Shown one piece after another: positions 25,539-33,277 of a stretch of DNA of 64,000 nucleotides; within the stretch, counting starts at the first letter, position 1, and each line of letters begins with the position of its first letter. The notes below the pieces were generated by a model, which ran no database searches, had not been told where the DNA came from, and worked only from the letters and a program-made list of their open reading frames with translations. The DNA lies in NCBI RefSeq assembly GCF_000619945.1, contig NZ_JHVC01000009.1:1-64000 (forward strand). The letters are read 5' to 3'. A program made the position numbers and the translations under genes. Origin of the DNA: Clostridium lundense DSM 17049. Lineage in GTDB: Bacteria > Bacillota > Clostridia > Clostridiales > Clostridiaceae.

Positions 25539-26045
25539 TTACTTATCTATAAAATGCTCAATTTTATCTGATAATGTTAATAATTTTTCTTTAGCCTTTG
25601 CAGGATATAAATCTATGTCTTTAATCTTAGATAATGGTATCCAGGAAAATTCTAAATTTATATTCATTTTATCTAATTCATCAATGGCATTAAAGGTACC
25701 GCCTAATGCTATTTGTGTCTCATCACAAAGTGAAATACGATAAAATAGGCATATTTGGTGACAAGGTTTGTCCCCCCAAGGGAAGAATATTTCTGCTACC
25801 CACTGCAAACCATGAACATTTATATCTGCTGATATTTCTTCTTTAAATTCCCTTATAAGAGTTTCTTCGTTAGTTTCACCAAAACTAACATGACCACCGG
25901 GAAAAGAATAGCCAGTATCATTTATTGGTCGTTGAAGTAAAACTTTTCTGTCCCTTATCAATATTCCTGCAACTCTATAACTAAAAATGTTTTTTTCTGT
26001 TTTGAATAAAATATCTCTCTGTTTCAATACTCCCACACCTCTCAT
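25539..26045 (-). CDS. NUDIX hydrolase
   Basis: A NUDIX fold with the complete box: GGHVSFGETNEETLIREFKE, then EIS. It hydrolyses a nucleoside-diphosphate-linked substrate, not predictable here. The ATG at 26045 lies inside the GAGAGGTGTGGGAG ribosome-site region, so the TTG at 26027 is a possible true start (162 residues). Confidence 0.88.
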   Translation of the reverse strand: MRGVGVLKQRDILFKTEKNIFSYRVAGILIRDRKVLLQRPINDTGYSFPGGHVSFGETNEETLIREFKEEISADINVHGLQWVAEIFFPWGDKPCHQICLFYRISLCDETQIALGGTFNAIDELDKMNINLEFSWIPLSKIKDIDLYPAKAKEKLLTLSDKIEHFIDK

Positions 26046-26417
26046 AATATAAACATTCTTTTAATAACTATAATATATTAAGTTAGTTTTTAATTCATAA
26101 TATTTAACTATCGTGAATTAATTATAGCATATATTATGGGGAAATTATGGCAAAGGGGTGTTTGTTATTGAGGAATGAAATGTATGGGAGGAGACTTAGA
26201 ATAAGATAATAAATAGTTAATGGAAAAGAAAGAGGTACTTGTTATCGCGGAATGCAATGTACAGTAATTAAATATATACTATATTTAATTATTTAAATGA
26301 AAATAGCAAAATTTTATATGGTTATATTTTATATTTTATATTTACATTTAAGTAATATTATTGTATTATTGTACGATATTAAATTTATAGCGTAAATTTA
26401 TATTTGGGGGTAATATT
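26046..26417. other. intergenic region with repeated promoter-like element
   Basis: About 370 bases without a gene. The segment 26102-26126 is identical over 25 bases to 49186-49210, and on the minus strand contains TATAAT, the likely -10 box of the NUDIX gene. The rest is A/T-rich; GGGGG before 26418 is the ribosome site of the next gene. Confidence 0.6.
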
Positions 26418-27104
26418 ATGATAACTAATTTAAATTCTATAAATTCTTCATTTATTAATAATAGTATTTCTACACACAAATCTTCCAATGAAATAAACTA
26501 TAAAGATCTTAATAGTAGTTTATTTGCAACACAACTTAAAAATGCAAAAAATACTGATATATATCTTAATGAGATTAAAAGTTGTTATCCTAACACAGCA
26601 GTAACGATAAAATCTATGACCGCTAGAGATGTACAAAAGTATTATGAAAAATGGAAGAATAAGGCAGTTTGCTGTTCGGGATTTAGTCATAGTGTAACTG
26701 TTTCACCTAAGGTATTAGAAAGGATGGAAAAGGATCCTAAATACGCAGAGCAAATGTTACAAAAAATCAAGAAGGCCGCTATTCCAGAGGGATTTGGTAA
26801 TGCTACGATATACGAGTATAAGGTAATAGTAAGAGATGATGGAGAAATTGAAACTATGGCATGTGCAGAATGGAAAAATGAAAAAAAACAAAATACGAAA
26901 AATGATGATGAAGAGAAGAAAAAAGCTAAGAATAAGAAACTTGAACTTTTGTATTGGCATAGAAGAATATATGAGCTACCAGAATCACAAGCCATATCAA
27001 AGGAAGAAATTAAGATGACTCCATTTGCTGAATCACAATACCTTTTTAATATAGGAGTTGTAAATAAAATTAAAAATGAAAATAAAGTTATTAATTTAAA
27101 ATAA
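26418..27104 (+). CDS. DUF6033-like protein
   Basis: A 228-residue soluble protein with a Ser/Asn-rich N-terminus, then GFSHSVTVSPKVLERMEKDPKYAEQM, which resembles DUF6033 proteins of clostridia. A highly charged segment (KNEKKQNTKNDDEEKKKAKN) follows. No signal peptide or membrane segment. Function unknown. The family name is from memory and should be treated as tentative. Confidence 0.7.
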   Translation: MITNLNSINSSFINNSISTHKSSNEINYKDLNSSLFATQLKNAKNTDIYLNEIKSCYPNTAVTIKSMTARDVQKYYEKWKNKAVCCSGFSHSVTVSPKVLERMEKDPKYAEQMLQKIKKAAIPEGFGNATIYEYKVIVRDDGEIETMACAEWKNEKKQNTKNDDEEKKKAKNKKLELLYWHRRIYELPESQAISKEEIKMTPFAESQYLFNIGVVNKIKNENKVINLK

Positions 27105-27113
27105 AGTTTATTG

Positions 27114-27153
27114 AACACCACATTATTCAATTTTGAATTTTGTGGTGTTTTTA
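27114..27153 (+). terminator. terminator (repeated type)
   Basis: AACACCACA...TGTGGTGTT stem with inner TTCAA/TTGAA. The same arms recur at 49579-49622 at a distant locus. Confidence 0.85.
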
Positions 27154-27267
27154 TAAATTACTTTATTTTTTAGTTGTGAATCTAAATATGCATAATGTGT
27201 AATATTATAAATTGGTTACTTTAGAATTTGAAACTGTAAAAACATTACTTAAACCTTATACAATAAA

Positions 27268-27759
27268 CTACATATTATTTGGCATTGTACTCATATTATT
27301 AATTATTTCTGGATTTATCATACCAAAAATCATGGCAATATGTGCAACTACAAGGAATCCACCAACAAGAATAAAATGAATTTTCATCTTTTGGTTATCT
27401 GTTTTGTTCTTGAATATTATTCCAAGCTCCATTAATGCCATTGGAAGAAGAAAAACAACTCCACTTAAATAAAATCCTACGGCAACTACATCTACCCAGG
27501 TATGCCATCCACCAGTCATAGTAAGTGGAATTACTGCATTTATAAGAAGATAAATAAATATGCCTGTAAAGTATATTCCATCAAAAATTCCTACAAATTT
27601 ATTTAAGGTTCTTAAACCACCTCGCTGTGTCCTGTTAAATATAATGAAGAACTCTGTTATAGTAAGAGTTTCAGCACATATTACAGGTATGGCCATGAAA
27701 ATAAGTAAGTTCCAAGGTTGATTATCAGCTAATAAAGACATATAATGTGTCATATTCAT
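27268..27759 (-). CDS. DUF6803-like membrane protein
   Basis: A 163-residue protein with four membrane segments and a C-terminus rich in Met and Asn (MINPEIINNMSTMPNNM). The second segment TLTITEFFIIFNRTQRGGLRTLNK is characteristic of a small clostridial permease-like group that I recall as DUF6803. Methionines and histidines at both ends (MNMTHYM) could bind copper; this is speculation. AAAGGAGGTG precedes the ATG. Confidence 0.65.
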   Translation of the reverse strand: MNMTHYMSLLADNQPWNLLIFMAIPVICAETLTITEFFIIFNRTQRGGLRTLNKFVGIFDGIYFTGIFIYLLINAVIPLTMTGGWHTWVDVVAVGFYLSGVVFLLPMALMELGIIFKNKTDNQKMKIHFILVGGFLVVAHIAMIFGMINPEIINNMSTMPNNM

Positions 27760-27977
27760 AGGTGTTCACCTCCTTTAAATTTATGATCTAATATTAGTAC
27801 AACCCTATGAAGATGTTATGAAGGAGAGAGTATTTTTAAAATATTAATATATTTAGAGAAGAAAATTTAAGCTAATTAGTGTATAGGTATAAAAGAAATA
27901 CAGAAGATTCTTCAGAAAAAATCATATAAAATAAAAAAGATAGGACACTCCTATCTTTTGAACTTACTAGAATTTTT

Positions 27978-28526
27978 TTACCACGTTATATATTTTGTTG
28001 GCACATAATCTGTTAAATAAACTTTATTTTCTGAACAGTAGAAAGTGTAACCATCCTTCGCCATATTATAGGAATCTATTTTTAACACTACTACTTCTCC
28101 ATGTCTAACACCAACTTTAATAGCTGTTTCAATATCTTTGGATAAATGAACATATTGTCTATTGCCTTTTTTTATACCTTCTTTAAGAATACTATTAAGA
28201 AATCTTTTAGCTGTCCCATGATATAATTCTGCAGGAGGGGACACTGGTTTTAGATTAAGATTTACTTTGATAGAATGTCCTTGGTTAGCTCTAATTTTAT
28301 CTCTATCATCAGACAAATCATAAGAATACCTTTGTTTATTATCTTCAGCAACTATCCTATCTAAGTCCTGTCTTGTAATAGCCATACCAATTTTATTCAT
28401 GCCTTCAATAAGTTTATTCACATTTACATATCCTTCTTCGTCCATATCTAATCCTATTGTTTCAGGTTTATGCCTTAAGACTAAGCTTATAAATTTACTA
28501 AATTTCATATCTCGTTTACTAATCAT
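27978..28526 (-). CDS. kptA: RNA 2'-phosphotransferase Tpt1/KptA
   Basis: A 182-residue KptA. The catalytic Arg-His-Arg-Arg set is visible in LVLRHKPE, IRANQGHS, LYHGT and RQYVHLS. The family removes an internal 2'-phosphate from RNA with NAD+, giving ADP-ribose 1''-2'' cyclic phosphate; its natural role in bacteria is unknown. Its ATG overlaps the stop of the isoprenyl transferase gene (ATGA), so the two are translationally coupled. Confidence 0.95.
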   Translation of the reverse strand: MISKRDMKFSKFISLVLRHKPETIGLDMDEEGYVNVNKLIEGMNKIGMAITRQDLDRIVAEDNKQRYSYDLSDDRDKIRANQGHSIKVNLNLKPVSPPAELYHGTAKRFLNSILKEGIKKGNRQYVHLSKDIETAIKVGVRHGEVVVLKIDSYNMAKDGYTFYCSENKVYLTDYVPTKYITW

Positions 28527-29254
28527 ATGATTTCACAACCTTTTACTTTATTGTAGTATTTAATAGCTTCCTCTAAGTGGTCATATTTAAAATCCGGCCA
28601 AAAGTCCTTAGTAAACCATAACTTAGCTTTTGCAGACTGCCATAACAAAAAGTTGCTTATTCTCATTTCGCCACTTGTTCTAATAATTAAGTCGACATCA
28701 GGTAACCCAGAAGTGAACATGTAACTGCTAACTAAATCCTCGTTTATTTTATCAGCATTAATATTTTCCATATCTATATCATGGACTATGTTTTTTGTAG
28801 CATTTACTATTTCACAGCGGCTTCCATAATTTAGTGCAATATTTAATAGCATACCTGAATTATTTTCCGTTGAGGTTTCCGTTTTTTTAATTTCATTTAT
28901 TAATTCAGAAGAAAGATTATCAGTTATGCCAATATGTTTTACCCTAATATTTCTTCTAGCTTCATTACGTAATTTTATGAAGAATTCTGTAAAAAGTTTC
29001 ATTAAAAAATTTACCTCTTGATCTGAACGATTCCAGTTTTCAGTAGAAAAAACGTAGAAAGTGAGTACTTCAACTCCTAATTTAGAACAAGCTCTAGTAA
29101 TATTTTCAATTGGTTTTGTACCAGCTTTATGACCAAAAGTTCGAGGAAAACCTTTCATTTCAGCCCATCTACCATTTCCATCACAAACTATGGCAATATG
29201 CTTTGGTATCTTAATTTTTTTATCAGCTAATAAATTTTTAATTATACTATTCAT
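28523..29254 (-). CDS. uppS: isoprenyl (undecaprenyl) diphosphate synthase
   Basis: A 243-residue cis-prenyltransferase. CDGNGRWAEMKGFPR holds the catalytic Asp and phosphate loop, FSTENWNRSDQEV and RTSGEMRISNFLLWQ...FWPDF the second substrate site. It makes the lipid carrier for wall synthesis. Usual uppS genes sit with cdsA, frr and dxr; here it is joined to kptA, so this is probably an extra copy with a special use. Confidence 0.93.
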   Translation of the reverse strand: MNSIIKNLLADKKIKIPKHIAIVCDGNGRWAEMKGFPRTFGHKAGTKPIENITRACSKLGVEVLTFYVFSTENWNRSDQEVNFLMKLFTEFFIKLRNEARRNIRVKHIGITDNLSSELINEIKKTETSTENNSGMLLNIALNYGSRCEIVNATKNIVHDIDMENINADKINEDLVSSYMFTSGLPDVDLIIRTSGEMRISNFLLWQSAKAKLWFTKDFWPDFKYDHLEEAIKYYNKVKGCEII

Positions 29255-29277
29255 TTTGCACAGCCTTTCTTTTATAT

Positions 29278-29530
29278 CATAGTTTTTCCTAGTATTCCGC
29301 CAACAATAGTATAGGGTGGAACATAACTAGTAACTACTGATCTGGTTCCAATAATTGCGCCATCTCCAATTTTCACACCTGACATAATTATAACATCATA
29401 TCCTATATATACATCATTGCCAATTATAATATCGCCGTTATTATTTCAAGCATATGTTATATGGCTGATGTCTAAACCCATTCCTCATAAAATATTGGAA
29501 ATGTATAAGTAGATAGTGATTTCATTTTGC
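29278..29530 (-). pseudogene. remnant of a CatB-type (hexapeptide-repeat) acetyltransferase
   Basis: The minus strand still reads SLSTYTFPIFYEEW, then after a one-base frameshift GLDISHITYA, an in-frame TGA where Trp is expected, NNNGDIIIGNDVYIGYDVII, SGVKIGDGAIIGTRSVVTSY and VPPYTIVGGILGK. These are the left-handed-helix repeats of xenobiotic (Vat/CatB-like) acetyltransferases. The N-terminal part is lost. A remnant of an old drug-resistance type gene. Confidence 0.85.
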
Positions 29531-29551
29531 TAAGAATATATTAGCAAGCTT

Positions 29552-29677
29552 CAAAAGTATGCTTTTTATGGTTCAGAAAAGGATTTTGCAGATTATCAAT
29601 ATTGGAAAAATAAAGGCTGGATTGAAAAGGGTACAGAATACTATTACAATGTAGAAATAAACCCTTTAAAAGAATAA
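29552..29677 (+). pseudogene. C-terminal coding remnant, unknown gene
   Basis: The plus strand reads coding-like codons ending in a stop at 29675-29677: YAFYGSEKDFADYQYWKNKG, then WIEKGTEYYYNVEINPLKE. There is no start or ribosome site, so it looks like the 3' end of a lost gene next to the broken acetyltransferase. No family recognised. Confidence 0.5.
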
Positions 29678-29697
29678 TTATATGTAAAATTCTAAAC

Positions 29698-29733
29698 AAT
29701 AAACTTGCCGTTTTAGCGGCAAGTTTATTGTTA
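29698..29733. terminator. terminator
   Basis: CAATAAACTTGCCG and CGGCAAGTTTATTG form a perfect 14-base stem with a six-base loop between two converging elements. Confidence 0.85.
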
Positions 29734-29751
29734 TGCTGGAACTTATGAAGG

Positions 29752-30147
29752 TTAATATCCCAAAAGTTTGTTTGAAGTGTTTGGAATTCCTACGCTTTCT
29801 TTTAGAATATTCATTACTTCTTGTAGATTTTTTCTGTGATTTGCGTTCATGTGCATTTGTTGCTTATACTCAAAAGCTGTACTATCATTTTTTACTACAT
29901 TATAGTCACAGGATTTTGTTTTATCAGATTCAATTGGATTTCCTAGAACTTTTTGTTTTTTCACTTGAGCAATAGGAATTTTATTTAATAAAACTTTTTT
30001 ACCGTCTTCACCGACTACATATGTACAGTAATATTTTCCTTGTTTTTCTGATGCAATTTGTTTCTTTTTTTGTGATTTCTCTGCATCTTTATTTTTATTC
30101 TTATGTTCTGATGTTATAGAAGAACTATAAGAATTATTTATATACAA
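29752..30147 (-). CDS. hypothetical charged protein
   Basis: A 131-residue soluble protein, rich in Lys and Asn, without signal or membrane segment. KYYCTYVVGEDGKKVLLNKIP and a C-terminal FEYKQQMHMNANHRKNLQEV are the most ordered parts. No family recognised. The start is a TTG at 30147, eleven bases after AAAGGAGGTG. Composition is like the DUF6033-like protein at 26418. Confidence 0.65.
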   Translation of the reverse strand: MYINNSYSSSITSEHKNKNKDAEKSQKKKQIASEKQGKYYCTYVVGEDGKKVLLNKIPIAQVKKQKVLGNPIESDKTKSCDYNVVKNDSTAFEYKQQMHMNANHRKNLQEVMNILKESVGIPNTSNKLLGY

Positions 30148-30240
30148 ATCTATTTTTACACCTCCTTTAATGTAATTGTTGGTATATGATTTGTTGGTAT
30201 ATAATTAATGTCGGTAATTAACTGTAAAAATTAACCGAAA

Positions 30241-30954
30241 TTAGCGAAGTTTTCTTTTTAGAGCTTTACCTTTTTCACTATAACTAGTATCATTTATAGA
30301 TTCGACTTTAAAGCTTCCATTTTCATATATAATTTTTGATATGCTTGAATTATCCATATGTCTTATATTAAAGCTTTTATCTAAATGATCAATAATTAAT
30401 CTAATTATTCCTCCATGAGCTACTACAAGTACATTTTCTATATTGTTACCGGAATTTTCTATACATATATCCTTTAAACTTTTCATAACTCTTTTTATTA
30501 CTTTATCATAATTTTCTGCCTGTTTTGTTTCATCTAAAGCGCAACATGAATTACAGTATTCTTTTTGGAAATCGTATTGTTCCTCTGCTTCTTCGATAGA
30601 ATTTACATTAAGATAAGCAAGTATATCTCTAAACATTATTTTTTCAAGTTCACCTTCGTATTTACCAAAGTGTACTTCTCTTAAGCTTTCAAGTTCCTTT
30701 AAGTGCAAATTGGTACTTGCTTTATTTTCATTTATAACAATTTTTGCAGTCTTTATTGCTCTACCTAAATCACTACTATAAGCTGCTTTAAATCTAATAT
30801 CACTTAGTCCGAGGGCAGTATTTAAAACTACTTCAAGTCCTTCCTTAGTAAGAACTCCATCACACCATCCTTGAGTTCTTTCAGCTCTGTTTAAAATAGT
30901 TTGTCCATGTCTCATTAAATATAAAATAACTTTTCCTTTATTTTTATTGTTCAT
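30241..30954 (-). CDS. histidine phosphatase family protein
   Basis: A 237-residue member of the phosphoglycerate mutase-like superfamily. The phosphohistidine motif is LMRHGQTILNRAERTQG, with the usual YSSDLGRAIKTA and the late VVAHGGIIR. Likely a phosphatase on a small molecule. The start at 30954 follows TGGAGG. TATGTTATAATTA upstream (about 31033-31021, minus) is its extended -10 promoter core. Confidence 0.88.
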   Translation of the reverse strand: MNNKNKGKVILYLMRHGQTILNRAERTQGWCDGVLTKEGLEVVLNTALGLSDIRFKAAYSSDLGRAIKTAKIVINENKASTNLHLKELESLREVHFGKYEGELEKIMFRDILAYLNVNSIEEAEEQYDFQKEYCNSCCALDETKQAENYDKVIKRVMKSLKDICIENSGNNIENVLVVAHGGIIRLIIDHLDKSFNIRHMDNSSISKIIYENGSFKVESINDTSYSEKGKALKRKLR

Positions 30955-31044
30955 TTTTTCCTCCATAATTATAAATAAAATTTATATTAAACTGTTAGAA
31001 TTATCAGGTGAGTATAAAATAATTATAACATAGCAATAGTTGTA

Positions 31045-31080
31045 TAAAAAAACAAATCCCGGATATTTGCCGGGAGGAGT
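31045..31080 (-). terminator. terminator of 62-residue protein gene
   Basis: Minus strand CCCGG CAAATAT CCGGG followed by ATTTGTTTTTTT just past the stop at 31089. Confidence 0.8.
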
Positions 31081-31088
31081 TTGCTATA

Positions 31089-31277
31089 TTATAAGCAATG
31101 TTGTTTGAAATATTTTAAATATAGTTTATTAACTTTTTTTGTAATGTCCTCTCCAGACCTCCGAGGGATAGGAGGATTTATAATTGCATTCACATTTAAA
31201 TGTGTTTTGTGATTATCTGGATCAGCTTCTTTTTTAGCGGCTATAGTACGAAGAATATGGATATTTTTCAATTTCAT
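31089..31277 (-). CDS. small conserved-looking protein, paralog 1
   Basis: A 62-residue basic protein. It aligns with the next gene (31388-31570) over its whole length: ILRTIAAKKE / ILREIAITKD, then VNAIINPPIPRRSGEDIT / SDRVINPAVPKRAGIDAT and VNKLYLKYFKQ / VNRLYYKFIKR. No membrane segment or Cys. Function unknown. ATG at 31277 after AAGGTGATA. Confidence 0.7.
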   Translation of the reverse strand: MKLKNIHILRTIAAKKEADPDNHKTHLNVNAIINPPIPRRSGEDITKKVNKLYLKYFKQHCL

Positions 31278-31343
31278 CAAGTATCACCTTAATATTAAGT
31301 ATTTACTAAATATAGTATATTCATAAAAGCCGTCAAAATGAAT

Positions 31344-31380
31344 AAATAAAAAAAAGACCATGAATAAAAAACACGGTCAT
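31344..31380 (-). terminator. terminator of 60-residue protein gene
   Basis: Minus strand GACCGTG and CATGGTC pair, followed by nine T, directly after the stop at 31388. Confidence 0.8.
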
Positions 31381-31387
31381 TGAATGT

Positions 31388-31570
31388 TTATCTTTTAATA
31401 AATTTATAATATAACCGATTAACCCTTTCTGTAGCATCTATACCTGCTCTTTTAGGAACGGCTGGGTTAATAACTCTATCTGATTTTAAATATTGCTCAT
31501 TTTTATTACTAATTTTAAGTTGATCTTTAGTAATTGCAATTTCTCTTAAAATATCAAATTTTTTAGCCAT
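31388..31570 (-). CDS. small conserved-looking protein, paralog 2
   Basis: A 60-residue protein, tandem paralog of 31089-31277 with its own AGAGGTGG ribosome site and its own terminator. The shared core is VINPxxPKRxGxDxTxxVNxLY. The two genes are therefore real, expressed separately, and kept under selection for protein sequence. Function unknown; not recognisable as small acid-soluble spore proteins. Confidence 0.72.
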   Translation of the reverse strand: MAKKFDILREIAITKDQLKISNKNEQYLKSDRVINPAVPKRAGIDATERVNRLYYKFIKR

Positions 31571-31657
31571 ATTCCCACCTCTATTTAACTGTTATTTTAT
31601 AATCAATATCATAATTAGTCAAGTGTTGAAGTTTTTTTATCTTTTTTTCACCATAAT

Positions 31658-32650
31658 TCAATTATTCAATTTTCTTAGGTGTTTAGAGTAGCTTGTCTCT
31701 AAAGCAACAATATATGAATATAATAATTCTCCTAAGCCTGCTGGATAAGTTTTTAAACAATCAATAATAACCGTAATATAATCGCCAAACAAGCTGACAT
31801 AATATTTTACAAATATCTTGTTTTCATATGCGTATACATAATTATTCTGCATATTTGTTTTTACTTTTTTTAGAACAAAAGCATTATAGGATAATTCATT
31901 TGTTAAAAATTCATCCGATTTACTATATGGAATTACAACAATACTTAAGTCTGTATTTTGACATATAAATAAACTTAAAAATCCATCGAGCAAAATGATA
32001 AATTCTTCAAGAGTATAATCATCTCTTACCAAATTATCATCTTCCAATTCTGTCATTAATTTATCAATATCACACATGTTTTTCGAAAAGTCATCTATTA
32101 TGGTTACATATTGGTTAATAAGTTCATTTTGTATTTCAGCTATGGATTTCTCTGTTTCAAACTCTACTCCATCCTTTCCTATCTTTTTAATAGAATATTC
32201 TTTAAAAATAATAGAGTATACTATGGTAGTAATTATAAAATATCCAATGAAGTTTATTATAAATATATATTGGGATTGGGCAATTCCAAACCCATTTAAA
32301 GAATATGATTTAAAGAAATATTCTTTGTTTAAATTATAGTATAAGGCAAAAATGAAAAAGGACAGTGAATAAAAAATATATTTAAAAGATGTAGTATCAA
32401 TATCTAAATTTATATGAGACATTATACATTTATGCCTATAATAAATGTATACATATGTAATCAAAATAATACCAATAGAAATTAATAATACTACTTGTCC
32501 ATCATCTTTATAGAATTCAATATTGAATCCTTCAGAAAATTTTAGTCCGAAACAGAAGCCAACCACCATAGAAATTATCAATGTTATTAGGGAATTTTTC
32601 CAAGGCCTAATATAGTGCTTAAAAAACTTAATAAAATTCTCCTTTATCAT
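31658..32650 (-). CDS. membrane protein with cytosolic C-terminal domain
   Basis: A 330-residue protein with about four membrane segments (roughly 18-38, 51-68, 86-104 and 125-146) and a cytosolic domain of about 170 residues from IKKIGKDGVEFETEKSIAEI. No family recognised. The ATG at 32650 follows AGGGAGG; the open frame to 32719 has no site. An extended -10 core lies about 155 bases upstream. Confidence 0.7.
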   Translation of the reverse strand: MIKENFIKFFKHYIRPWKNSLITLIISMVVGFCFGLKFSEGFNIEFYKDDGQVVLLISIGIILITYVYIYYRHKCIMSHINLDIDTTSFKYIFYSLSFFIFALYYNLNKEYFFKSYSLNGFGIAQSQYIFIINFIGYFIITTIVYSIIFKEYSIKKIGKDGVEFETEKSIAEIQNELINQYVTIIDDFSKNMCDIDKLMTELEDDNLVRDDYTLEEFIILLDGFLSLFICQNTDLSIVVIPYSKSDEFLTNELSYNAFVLKKVKTNMQNNYVYAYENKIFVKYYVSLFGDYITVIIDCLKTYPAGLGELLYSYIVALETSYSKHLRKLNN

Positions 32651-32908
32651 TGTTATACCTCCCTTGTTAATATTTGTTTTATCTGCCCTAATACTGCTAT
32701 GGCAATTTGTAAAAGCCATTGATGGGAATCAAATATCTTGTTCTGTTATGGAGTAACGGTTAAGAGTAGAAATACTAATTGTATTATTTTTCTATTATTA
32801 GTTAATTATAACATATGAGCAAAATCATAACCAAATTATTAGTATAGAATTAAGAAAAAGTAAAGGGACATAATACAAAGTAGAGTTAATCTATAGGAGG
32901 ATAAAAAA

Positions 32909-33178
32909 ATGGGAAGAATTGATAAAGCTATTAATAGAATTAAGATACTTGAATGTCCAACAGGGGATTTAGAGAATAGGGTTGCAGGAATACTAGAGGA
33001 TTATGGGGTTGCAAATAGAAAAAAAGTAAATGTTAATAGAGATAGCTACTTTGATAGGGACGAAGCACAGGCATATCGAGTGGAGATACCAGGTGAAAAT
33101 CAGTCTATTGTAGTGTTGGCCAAATCTGGAGAAGAAGATTATGTGGCAAAGGTTGTAGATGTCTATAATAAGTTATAA
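32909..33178 (+). CDS. hypothetical 89-residue protein
   Basis: A soluble protein with GRIDKAINRIKILECPTGDLENRV at the start and a beta-rich second half (AYRVEIPGENQSIVVLAKSG). No family recognised. TAGGAGG precedes the ATG and a strong terminator follows, so it is a single-gene unit. Confidence 0.7.
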   Translation: MGRIDKAINRIKILECPTGDLENRVAGILEDYGVANRKKVNVNRDSYFDRDEAQAYRVEIPGENQSIVVLAKSGEEDYVAKVVDVYNKL

Positions 33179-33228
33179 ATGATGTGGATTTTTATGTTGA
33201 GGGTAACATGTCAGAATAGAATAGTATA

Positions 33229-33270
33229 ATTTAAGCCAATCTCTAATTTTAAAAGAGATTGGCTTAAATT
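33229..33270. terminator. bidirectional terminator
   Basis: AATTTAAGCCAATCTCT pairs with AGAGATTGGCTTAAATT between convergent genes. Confidence 0.9.
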
Positions 33271-33277
33271 AAGAAGT

